Positions 1 to 11,110 of a stretch of 64,000 nt of DNA are shown here, piece by piece. Each line of letters starts with the position of its first letter. The stretch's first letter is position 1. The DNA comes from Paroedura picta. Taxonomy: Eukaryota; Chordata; Lepidosauria; Squamata; Gekkonidae. A program made the translations under genes and the position numbers. The notes beneath the pieces were generated by a model. The model ran no database searches, was not told where the DNA came from, and was given only the letters and a program-made list of their open reading frames with translations. The stretch spans positions 28,768,490-28,832,489 of the forward strand of contig NC_135375.1 of assembly GCF_049243985.1 (NCBI RefSeq), written 5' to 3'.

Positions 1-250
1 TGTGGGTCACAGGGACCATATCACTGTAGCCTTATCCCATTTGCACCGGCTCCCAATTTGTTTGTGTCCAGTTAAAGGGGACTATACATCTTGGGACTAG
101 CATATCTTAAGGACTGCCATTTCTCATATGAACCTACCCATCCACTCTTGTGATTTTTGTAGGTCCTGCTTCAGGTGCTCCCACTATCTGAGGCAAAACA
201 GGTAGCAACCTGTGGAAGGGGCCTTCTAGGTTCCAGCTTGTATTTATTGA
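1..250 (+). mobile_element. L2-type LINE relic (3' ORF part, cut by window edge)
   Basis: The stretch follows the pattern of the squamate L2 ORF end: a 'caccggctcccaatttg' block (LHWLPI-like), a 'cttgggact' block, a 'catatgaacctacccatcc' block and a 'ggaaggggccttct' block in the right order. It is heavily diverged and starts before the window. The family call rests on remembered consensus, not on an alignment. Confidence 0.5.
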
Positions 251-408
251 CTGATTCTATTTATTGAAGCATATATATCCCACCATTCCTCATGGTTTAA
301 GGTAGCTTCCAGGAGCTTTGTTGTTCTCTGACCTTGGCTGGTGTGCCTCATCTGAGGAAAGAAATGTGTAGGCAGGGAAACCATTACTTTCACAGTACAT
401 ACTGCCAT

Positions 409-500
409 GTCTCAGTTGTGAAAACACTAGAGGGCATCACCCCAAGGGTCACACATGACTCAGTGCTTGCACATGGGATACCTTTACCTTTATCTTACTG
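409..500 (+). mobile_element. Sauria SINE, 3' end only
   Basis: This is the tail of a Sauria SINE: 'aaacactagagggcatcacccc', the BovB-like 'gggtcacacatgactcagtgc' and the terminal 'gggatacctttacctttat'. The same tail ends the complete copies near 36.2 kb and 46.0 kb. The tRNA-like head is absent, so this is a 5'-truncated copy. Confidence 0.8.
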
Positions 501-794
501 TACATAAACAAGGGCTGTTGGAAGTTCAGCAGAAGGGAAGAGACAGTTCTACATGTTTAGAAGTGATCTATTAATTATGGTTATAATTATATTACATCTT
601 ATATTATTGTATATATAGTCCGATGAGGTGGCACACAGAGCCTACAGTAGTCATATAGTTCTTTTGTCAGAAGGTAACTGCTGTGTGGTTCTCCATGGGC
701 CACACAGTGAATGCCACAGAGGTAGAAACTGAACTCCAGGGAAGTAACTCTGGGACTAAGAGAAAAAGTACTGCTTCTACGTGATGTCAGTCTC
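501..794. other. Unassigned AT-rich spacer
   Basis: I see no gene or recognisable repeat here. ORFs are short and the sequence is ordinary intergenic DNA. Confidence 0.5.
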
Positions 795-1310
795 AGAAGG
801 ATGGTGATTGGCGGTCTGGGCCCCTCATATCTGAGGGATTGTTTACCACCTTATGGCCACCTTATGCCCTTATGCCCACTGCTCAGCAGGTATGAATCTG
901 CTGGTGGTCCCCAGTCCATAAGAAGTACAACTGGCCTCAAACAGGGTAGAACGAGCTTCCAGAAGAACTAAGGGCACTGACGGAGCTTGTGCAGTTCCGC
1001 CGAGCCTGCAAGATGGAGCTCTTCCACTGGGCATTTGGTTGAGGCTGGGTAACAATATGATCAAGGCCCCCTCCTCAGTTTGGCCAGGACATCAGGCTCT
1101 CCTTCCATTGCATCTTTTTCCCTGAGGTGTCAGGCAGGTGTGTTGTTGAACAGAGGGGTGGGGAGAGGGTTAATTGGTCATCAGAATGATTTTAGTTGGG
1201 GATGGTTATATTTTATTATGGGGTTTTTAATGTTGTAACCTGCTGCAAGCCAGCATGCTGGGAATGGTGGGTAATAAATCCAATAATAATGATGATGATG
1301 ATGATAAATT
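795..1310 (+). mobile_element. L2-type LINE relic with 3' tail
   Basis: This is the last part of the L2 ORF and its 3' UTR. It includes 'gagctcttccactgggcatttggttgaggctggg', which also occurs at 31.69-31.73 kb (+) and, reversed, at 49.4 kb and 52.45 kb. It ends in a 'gcaagccagcatgctgggaatggtgggtaataaat' tail followed by an (AAT)n/(GAT)n microsatellite at 1,281-1,306. Such a simple-repeat 3' end is usual for this LINE type. Confidence 0.7.
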
Positions 1311-1514
1311 GATTAGAGAACTGGGAGCAGGAAGGAGATGATTGGAGTGAAGATGTTCCCAGAGATATTTGAAGTCCAAAAAGTATAGGGCTTTAAACAT
1401 TCAAATTACACCTTGAATTTGAATCACATGATCTCTCAAGAAGAAAAGCAAATATTAACTATGATTAAGTTACATATCTTGCTGGTTTTTTAAACAATGC
1501 AATATCTCTTTTAG

Positions 1515-1643
1515 GATAAGCACCATTGCCATATTACAGATAGCCCCAAAACTTTGAAAAGGAAGGTGGATAAACTATTGATAGAGAATGACAAGCTGAA
1601 GAGAAGATTAAGGAATGCATCTCAAATAACAGATGCTCCATAA
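1515..1643 (+). pseudogene. THAP-family coiled-coil exon-like remnant
   Basis: After a pyrimidine tract and AG (acceptor at 1,513-1,514) an open frame reads DKHHCHI, then TDSPKTLKRKVDKLLIEN, then DKLKRRLRNASQ, and stops at 1,641-1,643. THAP zinc-finger proteins carry a (D/E)HxY HCF1-binding motif, then a DSP.xLKxKLD block and a basic coiled coil; human THAP6 has a similar DSPKKLKHKLD. Here the motif would be KHHC, so the acidic residue and tyrosine are missing. The codon just before the acceptor is an in-frame TAG, which suits a splice junction. It could be a terminal exon of a gene whose THAP domain lies left of the window, a decayed duplicate, or a P-element (THAP9-type) relic. The protein resemblance is from memory. 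Confidence 0.4.
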
Positions 1644-2100
1644 AAATGTGGAGGTTTCACTGAACAGCAAGCATTCCATGATGAGGAAAATGACATGGTG
1701 AGTGAAGGCCATGATGTTCTGAGACAATGGAGGGTGTTCCCACTCCAGGAAACGTCTGTCGGCTGTGATCCAAATATTCCACTCCTGAGCATCTGTTTAC
1801 TTTCATATGACCAAACAGAGCTACTCAGAAGTCTCTTCTAAGTATCTCAGTCACTTAAATTGCTGGGCCGAAGTATGCTCAACTCAACTATTGAGTGGTG
1901 CTTTGATGTAGCAAGATTGTTGTTTACTATGTTAACTTTAAGCATTTTGAAAAGTACAACTGAAACAAATTCCCAGTATTTTGATTGCCTGCGTTCTCTG
2001 TGATTTAAATACTTCATATTCCGACATGATGTTGTGTAGACAGGCATGCAGCTACATACATGTTTTTTCAGACTTTTCAGTTCTAGGCTGCCTGAATAAA
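1644..2100 (+). other. Possible 3' UTR of the THAP-like exon, with poly(A) signal
   Basis: The stretch after the stop has no good ORF and is AT-rich. It contains a canonical AATAAA at 2,095-2,100, roughly 450 bases after the stop. A GTGAGT donor-like site at 1,699-1,704 would allow another splice form. All of this depends on the exon call being right. Confidence 0.25.
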
Positions 2101-3479
2101 GTGCAGCAATACTTGATAGCATTTTATGGCAGTCGCCACATTAACAGACTTGGTTTGAAAGTCTCGTTTTATTAGTTTCACTACCTCACATCATTTTAAA
2201 CTGATTTATGAACAGAGGTCTAACCACAGTGAAAACTCAGCGGCACAAAAAGGGCATTGCTTTTGTCAATACATACAATGGGTTGAAACAGCATCGTGTC
2301 TGATGAGGTGACAGACATGGTGGTTTATTTTGCCATGGCTCAGTTGTGAAGGCTGTTGTTGCACATTTCTGTTCTTTAATGAATCTGGACCCTTTCTGCT
2401 CCAATGTGTTTAGATATATTTCTAGTACGGTGTAGTGCTTCCTGAGTGACAGCTAAAGCAGATGTAATTCTAAGTCTGAAAACTAGTTAGTGCTATTGGA
2501 TTAACAAGATGAGATAGACCTGAAATCCCTTCAGATTTATTATTGATCATGTTCCTGAAAAGGTTTTGAACTTCATTGATTCTTTTATACAGCCCGCTAT
2601 CAACTTCTCTTTGGGTCAGAAGGCTGGGAATGGATTCAGGAAATGTAGTCAATATGGCCACAATTTAAAGCTGATAGACAAAAAGGCTTTGTGCCTTGAA
2701 CATGAACAGCAAGTTCAGAACATGGATGGGGGAAAACTGCTCTCAGAAGCAACTCCTTTCTGCTGGGTGGTAGAAGCTGGAAGATTGAAGGCTTACTACC
2801 AGGATGCTGGATCCAGCCAACTTTATTTCTTCATCTGATCCAGTTCCTCTGTTCCACATCTGCTTTTGTCTATGTAAGGTCTGTGATACCAAACAATGAC
2901 TTGGTGGTCCAAGGGGATCTTCTTGTCCCCTTTTCACCAGTGGAAAGGATGGTTGGATCCAACTTGGTAGGTTTGCTCAAAAAACCTGAACATATTACAG
3001 TCAAATCTATGAAGCTAAGACTACTGGAAGTGGGAGGTGGACTTGTATATGTGTGAGATATGCAGTATCTCCACACACAGTAGCACATGCCTATATAAAG
3101 CTGTTTAATACTGAATGAGACCAATGGTCCCCATAATGCAGTATTGACTACTGTAATTGGCATGGCACTCAAGGGTCTTGGGCGGGGAAAACTAGCATTA
3201 GACATTACAGAAATTTCACATACAGGCCAGGCTGCACCACAGAAGGAAACAAAATAGCCAACATTTTTCCTAGAAGCTATGTTGCTTCCAGTATTTTGCT
3301 GCACATGTTGATCAGAGGCTCCAATGTAGTGGAAATTGAGGATTTTTTGCTACATGGGTTATGGATTAGTATTTGCCAGTGGCCATGGGAACCAGTGCAA
3401 TATATTTCTGTGGTGCTTTCAGCTATTCCTATTTGTGTTAGGTATGCAGAGGCATCCCCATCCTGTAGGACATAGCTTA
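2101..3479. other. Intergenic stretch without recognisable content
   Basis: Only short, unrelated ORFs are present on both strands. I recognise no repeat family, although diverged relics may be present. Confidence 0.5.
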
Positions 3480-4560
3480 AAAAGTTATAGTACCAACACA
3501 GTCAATCATGGGCTGCTTGCCCAATGCCTAGCTGACATGGGGATACAAGGTATGGTCTTTAAAATGGCTGCAATCTTTTCTCCAGGGTCAGCAACAGATG
3601 GTGGCACTTGGGGAGAGAACCTCCTGGTGACATGCTCTGTGGAGTTCTACAGGGATCTATTCTCTCTCCAATGTCAGTCAACATTTATATGCGGCCCCTC
3701 CTCCAGTTGGTCCAGAGTTTTGGGCTGGATTGTCATCAATATGCAGATGACACCCAGCAGTATCTGTTGATGAATGGCCATCCATATACACCTCTGGACC
3801 AGTTGTCTGGTATACACCTCATTGACCAGTTGTCTTAAGGCTGTGGTGGACTGGCTCAAGTGGAGTTGGCTGAAATTGAATCCCACTAAGATGGAGATCC
3901 TCTGGCTGGGTTGGTGAGCTCCAGGTGAGCCAGTGCAATTCCCGGCTATTGATGGAGTCTATCTGACAACTTGGACCACCGTCAAGTTCCTGGGTGTGAT
4001 CCTAGACTCCTCTTTGTCAAATATTGCCTGCCAGGCATTTTAACACCTTTGCCAGGAGTGGCACTAGCACCTTATGCCTATATCTGACCTTGCCACAGTG
4101 ATCCATGCAATGGTCACCTCCCAACTGAACTAGAACAACTCGTTCTACGCAGGGCTGCCCTTGAAGCTGCTCTGGATACTTCAACTAGATGATGGTCCGT
4201 ACCAGGACCTAGCAGACCGTACACATTTGACCTGTGCTCTCTCAGCTGCACCGGTTCCAGATTGAAGACCGGATAAGATTCAAGGTTTTGGTTATTACCA
4301 ATAAAGCCCTGAATGTTTTGGGACCTTCCTAACTGCAGGACTGCCTCTTCCTTTACATCCCCCAAAGTAGCTTAAGAACTAGTGAGCAGAACCTACTCAA
4401 GATCCCAGACCCCAAACTTTCCTTGGCCTGGCAGAATGCTCTCCCTAAAGAGATCCGGGCCCTCAGGACAGTTACTGACAGAAGAAGACTGGTAGTCATC
4501 ACAGAGTGAAGACTGAGAGGCTGTTGACAATCTATATTAACTTGAAGTTGGGAGGCCTGG
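3480..4560 (+). mobile_element. L2-type LINE relic with reverse transcriptase part
   Basis: The + strand carries the middle and end of an L2-type ORF. At about 3,640-3,770 a frame reads GVLQGSILSPMSVNIYMRP, followed by the catalytic-type HQYADDTQQYLLM block. Further on, pieces match the ORF end ('caccggttccagattgaagaccggataagattcaaggtttt' near 4,250). Several frames are needed, so it is dead. RT belongs to the non-LTR class by the YADD context. Confidence 0.75.
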
Positions 4561-4924
4561 GTTGTGGACACAATCTGGGACCTGGTCCTTCTGCTGATGG
4601 CCTTGGACTGCCTGAAGGAACCTTTGACTCACTGGACTGAGTTAAGACATTCATTGCATTCTGTCTGTCCCTTGGCATTTTGTTTTTGAACTACTGATTA
4701 TCTCTGCCTCCCATGCAACTCATCTGTGCTTCCTTCCAGCAGAGAGCTCAAACTTGAGACCAACACAGGAGGCAAAGGAAGCAACTGGCTTCCGTCCTTG
4801 CCTGGTGGAGATGGAAGGTGGGAAGAGGCTGTGAATGGAGCAAATTACCAGCAGCAGGGCTTTTCAAAGAGGCCAACACCTCTTCCACCCAGCAAGCAGC
4901 AGGAAAAGGACAGACAAGCCCCAC
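4561..4924. other. Unassigned flank between L2 relic and tandem array
   Basis: A moderately GC-rich stretch with 'ggagatggaaggtgggaagagg' and 'gcaagcagcaggaaaaggac' patches. A short ORF is present at 4,726-4,962, but nothing supports it as a gene. It may be part of the same element as the array that follows. Confidence 0.35.
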
Positions 4925-5345
4925 ATTTGGCCCTCATTGGAAGAGTGCTCTCTCCCTATTGATAGCACACTCCCAGGAAAGGCCAATTAGGTAGGGAGTG
5001 CAATGTCTGCATGCAATTTAAACTAATTGGCCCTCACTGACAGATTTGAACTGATAGATATGCACTGACAGAGTACTGTTTGCACTGCTTAGACCTAATT
5101 GGCAGAGTGCAAATTGAACTGATTGGCCTGCACTAGCAGCGTGGTATCTCTATATTGGTAGCACACTCCCAGGGAGGGCCAATCAGGTAGGGATTGAATT
5201 GTTTGCGTGCAATTTGAATTGATCAGCCCTCATTGACAGAGTGTAATTTGAACTGATTGGCCCTTGCAGAGCGTTCTCTCCCTGTTGGCTGCACACCCCC
5301 AGGACCAATCAGATAGGGAGTGAGTTGGCTGCACGCAACTTCAAC
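4925..5345 (+). repeat. Degenerate tandem array with CCAAT motifs
   Basis: About three diverged copies of one module lie head to tail. Each has a 'ctctccctattgatagcacactcccagg'-like block, a 'ggccaatcaggtaggga'-like block and a 'tgcatgcaattt.aa.t.attgg' block. The key blocks begin near 4,948, 5,144 and 5,277. CCAAT or its inverse occurs in each module. The source family is unknown to me; a 5' UTR repeat or minisatellite of a retroelement would fit. Confidence 0.6.
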
Positions 5346-6505
5346 TTTATAATGTTTATAGCGATAGTGACGATATTTTAATACAATAATTATTATTTTA
5401 TTGTCCCATATATGTTGTTACCCACAGGTCAGGTTATAATCATCATCATCATATCATCATCATCACCTACTAGGCATTTTGGTAATATTATCTGTCTGCT
5501 CTGATGACAGTTACATTGCTCTTCCTGCCCTTGTTTTGCTAACTGTCTTCATTATACATGGTACTTTGCAGAGTGTCTTTTCCTTTAATTGATCTTTTGC
5601 TGTCTGTGAACTTCCTCAGCATCCCATATAGTGCATAATGAAATCTAGCCTGGGCAGTAACTTTAAATGCAGGGCACAGAATGATCCAGGCACTGCAGAA
5701 TGGATGTTGGACGGGTTGCAAGGACAGAGTGCCAAGAGAAACCCTGGAAAGGGACAGCTACAAGCACATCAAGCTTACAGACAACCACTAATAAACTCAT
5801 GCTGGTCCTAACTGGCACTTTAAAAATTATGCACTCTGTCATCTTAAAATTCATAGCACGGAAGGCCTTTCAGTGGGGCTGCAGTAAAAGATCAAGGAAC
5901 GAGGGGGGACTTATTTCAAAAGGGATTGTATATTCACAGCTGTTTGTACAATGCACGTAAGTTTACCAGATGAGAATTTCAAATGTATGGCCCTTTGAAC
6001 GGATGTGATGCTCTCAGTAAAGAATGACAACTTGTAATTCAGAATATTGGCACCACTAAGTAAAGGTCCAGATGTTTGTTGGAAGCAACAAAATATTCTG
6101 GTTTGGAAAATAGCAAGATCAGCCACTTCTCATTTAATGTTGGACTCTTCTCTTAGGCACCGTTAGCAATTTGCTTTTTGCAATTTTTTTTGGATTCACA
6201 ACCAGATGCTGGGTTTCCACTGGCAGAGGACTTTATAGGTTGGGCTGTTCCTTTCCACAAGGCTTGGAGGCTATAAAATGAGCGGCATGCATGTTCTGCA
6301 AAGCTGCTAGGGGAAGTATCAGATTGCAGTGCTAATAAACACATTTGCAGAGGGTTTTGTTACTCCTTTCTACTCGGCTAAGTGCTATTATTAACCCCTG
6401 TAGGCCCAGGATCAGTGAGATTTTCTTTGGTACTTATTAAACTCACTTTAATGATCAAACTCTCCAGTTTTTCATATTAAACAAGGTAAGTTTACAATTG
6501 ATTAT
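5346..6505. other. Intergenic AT-rich stretch with (CAT)n microsatellite
   Basis: A (CAT)n microsatellite occupies about 5,438-5,466. The rest shows only short ORFs and no recognised repeat family. Confidence 0.5.
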
Positions 6506-6600
6506 TCCATGTTTTATTTATTTTGAACATTTATATGCTGCTTCAGAGATCTGCACCAAGCAGCTCGCAGCTCACTAAGTTAAAAAACAAAACAAAAAAC
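6506..6600 (-). mobile_element. LINE 3'-end relic (reverse orientation)
   Basis: The pattern 'tttatttattttgaacatttatatgctgcttcagag' is the reverse complement of the common sauropsid LINE 3' end that reads '...cggtataaaaat..aaataaat'. The same layout occurs at 40.1 kb, 49.1 kb and 52.2 kb, where L2 ORF sequence follows. Here only the end remains. Confidence 0.4.
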
Positions 6601-7104
6601 AGTAGCTGTGATAGACTCTGATTTTGAATGATATATTGGGGAGGGGGGGGGGGATAATATATCAGCCAAACAAAAATGCTTGCTCATTTTACGTGACTAA
6701 CTTAGTCTTCCTTATGCAGACATATCCATTTCCCTCATTCCATAAAGTGGCCTCATTTATCAAAATGAAACCATTCTTGTGTGTGTTGTTAACAAAAGGT
6801 GCCTCAAAAGTTGTGGTTGTGATTATGTTGATAACCACACTTTGAATAACAAAACCATAGCTTTGTTAATGGATAAGATATTATACAGAGGAGCAGCCAA
6901 GATACTTTGGAGGTAAATCTATTCTTGACAAAAAAGGTATTTTCCTTTTAAATTATTATTTTTTATTTCATTTAAAAGTTAACCAGGAGTGGAGGACAGA
7001 ATCAAAGTATAAAAATTCACCATGTCAGAAGTAAGGTGAGCCCAGGGAAGACATAAACCTCCTGTAGATCAGGGCAGCAAAAGATCTCTTGATCTTGAGA
7101 ACTG
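6601..7104. other. Intergenic stretch with poly-G run
   Basis: A G-rich run sits at about 6,637-6,653. No gene or repeat is otherwise recognisable. Confidence 0.5.
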
Positions 7105-7320
7105 GGAAAGCCATCAGTTACGCTAAGATATGGGAGGCCCCAGTTTGAATTCCCAATCTGCCATGGAAGCTCACTGGATGGCCTTGAGTCAGTCACATCC
7201 TCTCAGTCTAGCCTACCTCAAAGGCTTCTTGTGAGGATAAATGGAGGAGAGGGGAATGGTTTTAAGCTGCTTGCCCCCCCCCTGTGGGGGAAGAAAGGCA
7301 GGGTACCCTGAATAAATAAC
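7105..7320 (+). mobile_element. MIR/L2-tailed tRNA-type SINE, old
   Basis: The body has 'gtttgaattcccaatctgccatggaagctcactgg' (B-box like), then 'ccttgagtcagtcac', 'cctacctcaaaggcttcttgtgaggataaatggagg' and 'tgcttgcc...ggggaagaaaggcagggtaccctgaataaataa'. This order is that of MIR-like SINEs with an L2-type tail in reptiles. A poly-C run interrupts it near 7,274. Confidence 0.65.
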
Positions 7321-10300
7321 AAACTGTAAATGCCATCTTTCTCTTTAAGCAAAGTGCATAACAGCGGAATCACAATTCTACAGATCATTCTCTCATCCTA
7401 GATTTGCTTGTGTTTTTCAAAAAATAAAGCTAGTTGCAATTAGCATTTCTTGTTGGCTTAGAATTTCTTCTGTTGGATACAATGGTATGTGAAACTTTTG
7501 GGCCCCAAATAGCGCTGTGCTTTATTGTATAGATTTTTGTGTCCTATGTTGTTTAGCTTTAGCGGAAGTCCAACAATAACACAGTCAGTCTCCTCTAATT
7601 GCTATTTCCACTGTTATCACCATGGCATGTAGAGTTTATAAAGAATCAAATACTATTGGGATAGCATTCTATTTCTCCCGTGGATCCATCTGTTCTCCAT
7701 GATAAAAAGAATAAAATGTGTCTCAACAACTGTTGATATTCCCTTAATGGACCTCAAATATCAGAAAATGGCTCTATTATGGTATACATCAGGGCATAGA
7801 CTAGATGACCCCCCCCCAAAAAAAAAGGAAAAGAAAAAAAGAAAAAAACGTGAAGGGAAGAAACAGGCTGGTATCTCAGCGAAAAAGCAAACTGCTAGAG
7901 AGAACTGAAGCACTTTGGGGACATAGGAACTCTGTATGGCCCTGATAGCAGATCTGCTGCCCTGCAGGGGGACCACCATCACCGCCCAGCATGGCTCATT
8001 TGTGTCCTTTCTTGATGAGACTTGGGGCACTTTACGAAATTTAGCAGTGCCACGTGAACTGTAATAAGATTGGAAAACAGTGCTGTACTCTGGGTGTCAC
8101 ACAAATATCGCAAGATTGCCAGACTCTCCAAGGCATTGTCAGCTGAAGGAAACTAAGTAATGAACTACTCCTGTAACTTCTCACTGCTCAAGAAATTGGG
8201 GTGCAATAGAATATTTCCACATATATCATGGAGCATGAGTTTCCTGTATAATCAACATTTTTTAAAATCTGCCAGAGCATGTCTTGAACTATGAATCATT
8301 ACCCGTTTGTATTGTTAATGCCCTTAATTCAAGACCAGATCTTCTTAGTCTAGCCAGAAGTATTTTCCTTCCTTTACAACTACTTTTTAAAAACTTTATT
8401 CAATTGCTTAATGTAAAGTTACAACTGGCATGCAGCGTAATGTCTTGCTCATCATTAGCAAACAGTATCTGGACACATGGAAGCCCAGCATGCAGGTCTG
8501 CCATGGGCTATAAATCAACATTGTGTAAATGTTGTGAACAACATAATGTGCCCACACAGCAGGGGACCGGATCCAATGATCTGTAAATGAAGTCTTTCAC
8601 AGAACGGATTTCTCTCCCTCCCTGCCAGCCCCCTGGAAACTTGTTCCTGTGGAGGAATTCTAAGGAGCAGAGTAGGGGGCAGTACAAGGGGGAGACAGTT
8701 TTCAGAGAAAGTGGTAAAAATGTCCTTCCCTCTTGTGTAAGCTTTTCTGCAAAGGAAGCATGAACTTGCACAAGACAAGAAGGGAGTGATTTCTGTTTCC
8801 TCTTCTTGCTGTAGTCATTGCATTGCCCCAACTCCTAACAGCTTTTCCAGGAAAATAAAAGGTTGCAGGGAAAGAAATCTGTTCCATGAATTCCTGCTTA
8901 AATCTATTCACTTTACCCATTTATTTCTTTATTTTTACACATCTGAACAAAGTTTATTAGTGCTGATGATGCAGATAACAGCATGTTGACACAGTCCACT
9001 TCTCTAAATTAAGCTGGCTGGTGATGTGAAAGAATTATTATTTTCATTTCTGTGCTGAAATTACTTCAGCTGTGAAAAAATCTGTCCCCATCCTCTTCAG
9101 ATGTTACTGCAACTGCTGGGGGGGGGGGAGTGAACGTGGATTTTTGAGCACATTTAACAAACCAACCATGTGGGAATAGCTTGAAGCATTTGAGATGATC
9201 TACTTCAGCAAATGATCTCACTAATAACTCTTAACATTGAAGGATTTGTTCCATTTTCGGTATCACTTGACATGTCTTATGCTTCTTTGCCCCATCCCTG
9301 ATTTTTGTAATCACGGACCAATCACATTGCTTTTTAGAACTTTCATTTTATTTGCCATGCTTCACACTGTGTAATCTGCCTGAAATATTAGTGAGACAGG
9401 TGGGCTTATAATACATCAAAAAATGTATAAAGGCTTGTACTGGAACGGCAACTCAGCTGTGTTCTCACTACTGTAAACCAGGATCAACCTGTCTGTCCAT
9501 CTTACCAAAAAGAAGTGTATGCTTCTGCACAACATAAGGTCAACAAAAGGTCAGGGCTAGAACTGTTTATTTTCAAATGGTAATTCCAGCAGATGTTTTA
9601 AAAAATGTCTGTATGCCATTGACACAAAAGAGTAACAATGTTCCATTGTTTCTTTTTTTAAAAGGCATTTTCTTGTTGTTAGATTTTTGTTGGGAAGGCA
9701 TTCCAAAGGCTGGGATGGATGGGCAGACAGTCTGGAGAAGACTTACCAACATGCTGTTGCTCTGTGAACTTAGGAGGCAGATGGCAACTTCAAGAGATGT
9801 CCTCTGAATTGCTGCAATGGTGGTGATGGGGCAGATGAAGAAGCTTCATTCACCAGATGCTCATATAATGCTCTGGAAAGCCTGGCCAAAAGAAGAAATA
9901 GGCTTAGAGACTAAGTCAAGAACCTTGTTATTTCTCATCAATACTGCTGAAAGGATGATTCTTCCCTACAAGTTTCATTCCCGGCCATCAGACAACTCAC
10001 TATAACCAGAACAGATGTGACATTTGGATGTTTGGAAACAGCTCTGCCTAATGGTGGTTCCAGTAAAAATCCCCAGCCAGCCTAGTGTTCCTGGCTCCTT
10101 GTGGATCTCCTGAGCCTAAGAAGGGTGCTAGCTTTGGTCCAAGCCTGAGATGGTGGTGGCATCTGATGCCCACATTGCTCAATAGAACAAGGACAGCCCC
10201 CTGATCTGTGAAGTATTAACCAGCATTTGCCTGTTGTGTTATATTGTAGGGAATCATTTTTAAGTATTGAACTAAACAGGAAAAGCAGCTTCATAAATCA

Positions 10301-10610
10301 CTAGGCAAGGGGAGGAAAAAACCCTCAGGCTTGGTGCCTAAAAGTAAACAAATCAATATATGGACACTTTATTTAAAAAGAAGGGGGAATGAATAGATAG
10401 ATTTCATGCTTGTTAGACTTTTGAGGTTAGCATTGGAGACAAATAAGGCAGCCAAAGGGTGAATCCGATTTCTGAGTTAATGTAAGGGTCGGCAAAGGAC
10501 CGTTTCAAGGTTTATTTTCAGATTAATTTCCTAATTCTGATGTTATTGCAACAGGCACAATTCTCACTTGAAATTCAAGTTTGCTTCTGCTGTAGATAGA
10601 TTGGAAGACT
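7321..10610. other. Long intergenic stretch, no gene seen
   Basis: The stretch has a C-run/A-run at 7,810-7,850, a poly-G run at about 9,119-9,129 and many short ORFs on both strands. None shows protein-family motifs. I recognise no repeat except simple sequence. Confidence 0.5.
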
Positions 10611-10695
10611 TGCAGTGCAATCTTAAGCAGAGATACTCCTGTGTAAACCCATTTATTCTGATGGGCATGTACTGAAGGCATCATTCAGGATTGCA
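10611..10695. mobile_element. Palindromic MITE relic ('gcaatcttaagcagag' type)
   Basis: The segment starts 'agtgcaatcttaagcagagatactcctgtgtaaaccc' and ends 'caggattgcagtg'. These are the two ends of a short sauropsid palindromic element whose full form folds on itself. Related halves appear at 17.63-17.73 kb, 55.65-55.75 kb and 56.86-56.94 kb. Confidence 0.5.
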
Positions 10696-11110
10696 GTGCA
10701 TGTAGTTTGCAAAGATTTTTTAAAATGTGAAAATGTCTTTAGCCGTGCTCTAGGGGGAAATGCAGCAGAAGTTATGATGGAAGAGAAATGGCACGGTGGG
10801 GACAGGAATGAAGGAGCATGTGGAGAGGACGGGGCCCTTCCCCTCTGCTTGCCACCGTCATCACCTCAGGCCAGTAACCAACCACTGCCACTACCGCCTC
10901 ATCAGCTGCTGCCTGCTGCAATGGCGGGTCTGTGGTGGTCTTTTTGCCACCTCTGCAGGTGCCACTCCCACAGGCTGCAGCGAGATCCACACACAAACAC
11001 GGCGACAGCAAGCAGCAGTGGTGAGGCCAACCTTGTCGTGGCAGGCCTGTCCCCCACTGCTTTTCGGGATGCTTGCTGCTGCGGTGGTTGGGTGAGGGGC
11101 AGAGTTTTGA
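10696..11110. other. Local GC-rich patch with overlapping ORFs
   Basis: The patch is richer in GC and CpG than its surroundings and keeps open frames on both strands, the longest 164 codons on +. The predicted proteins are low in structure and show no known domain. I think the openness follows from base composition. A decayed CpG island or unknown repeat is possible. Confidence 0.3.

Noticed and set aside
4925-5345. Long terminal repeat of a retrovirus-like element
   Set aside because: The CCAAT motifs suggested it, but the modules are adjacent tandem copies with no internal region or matching second end.
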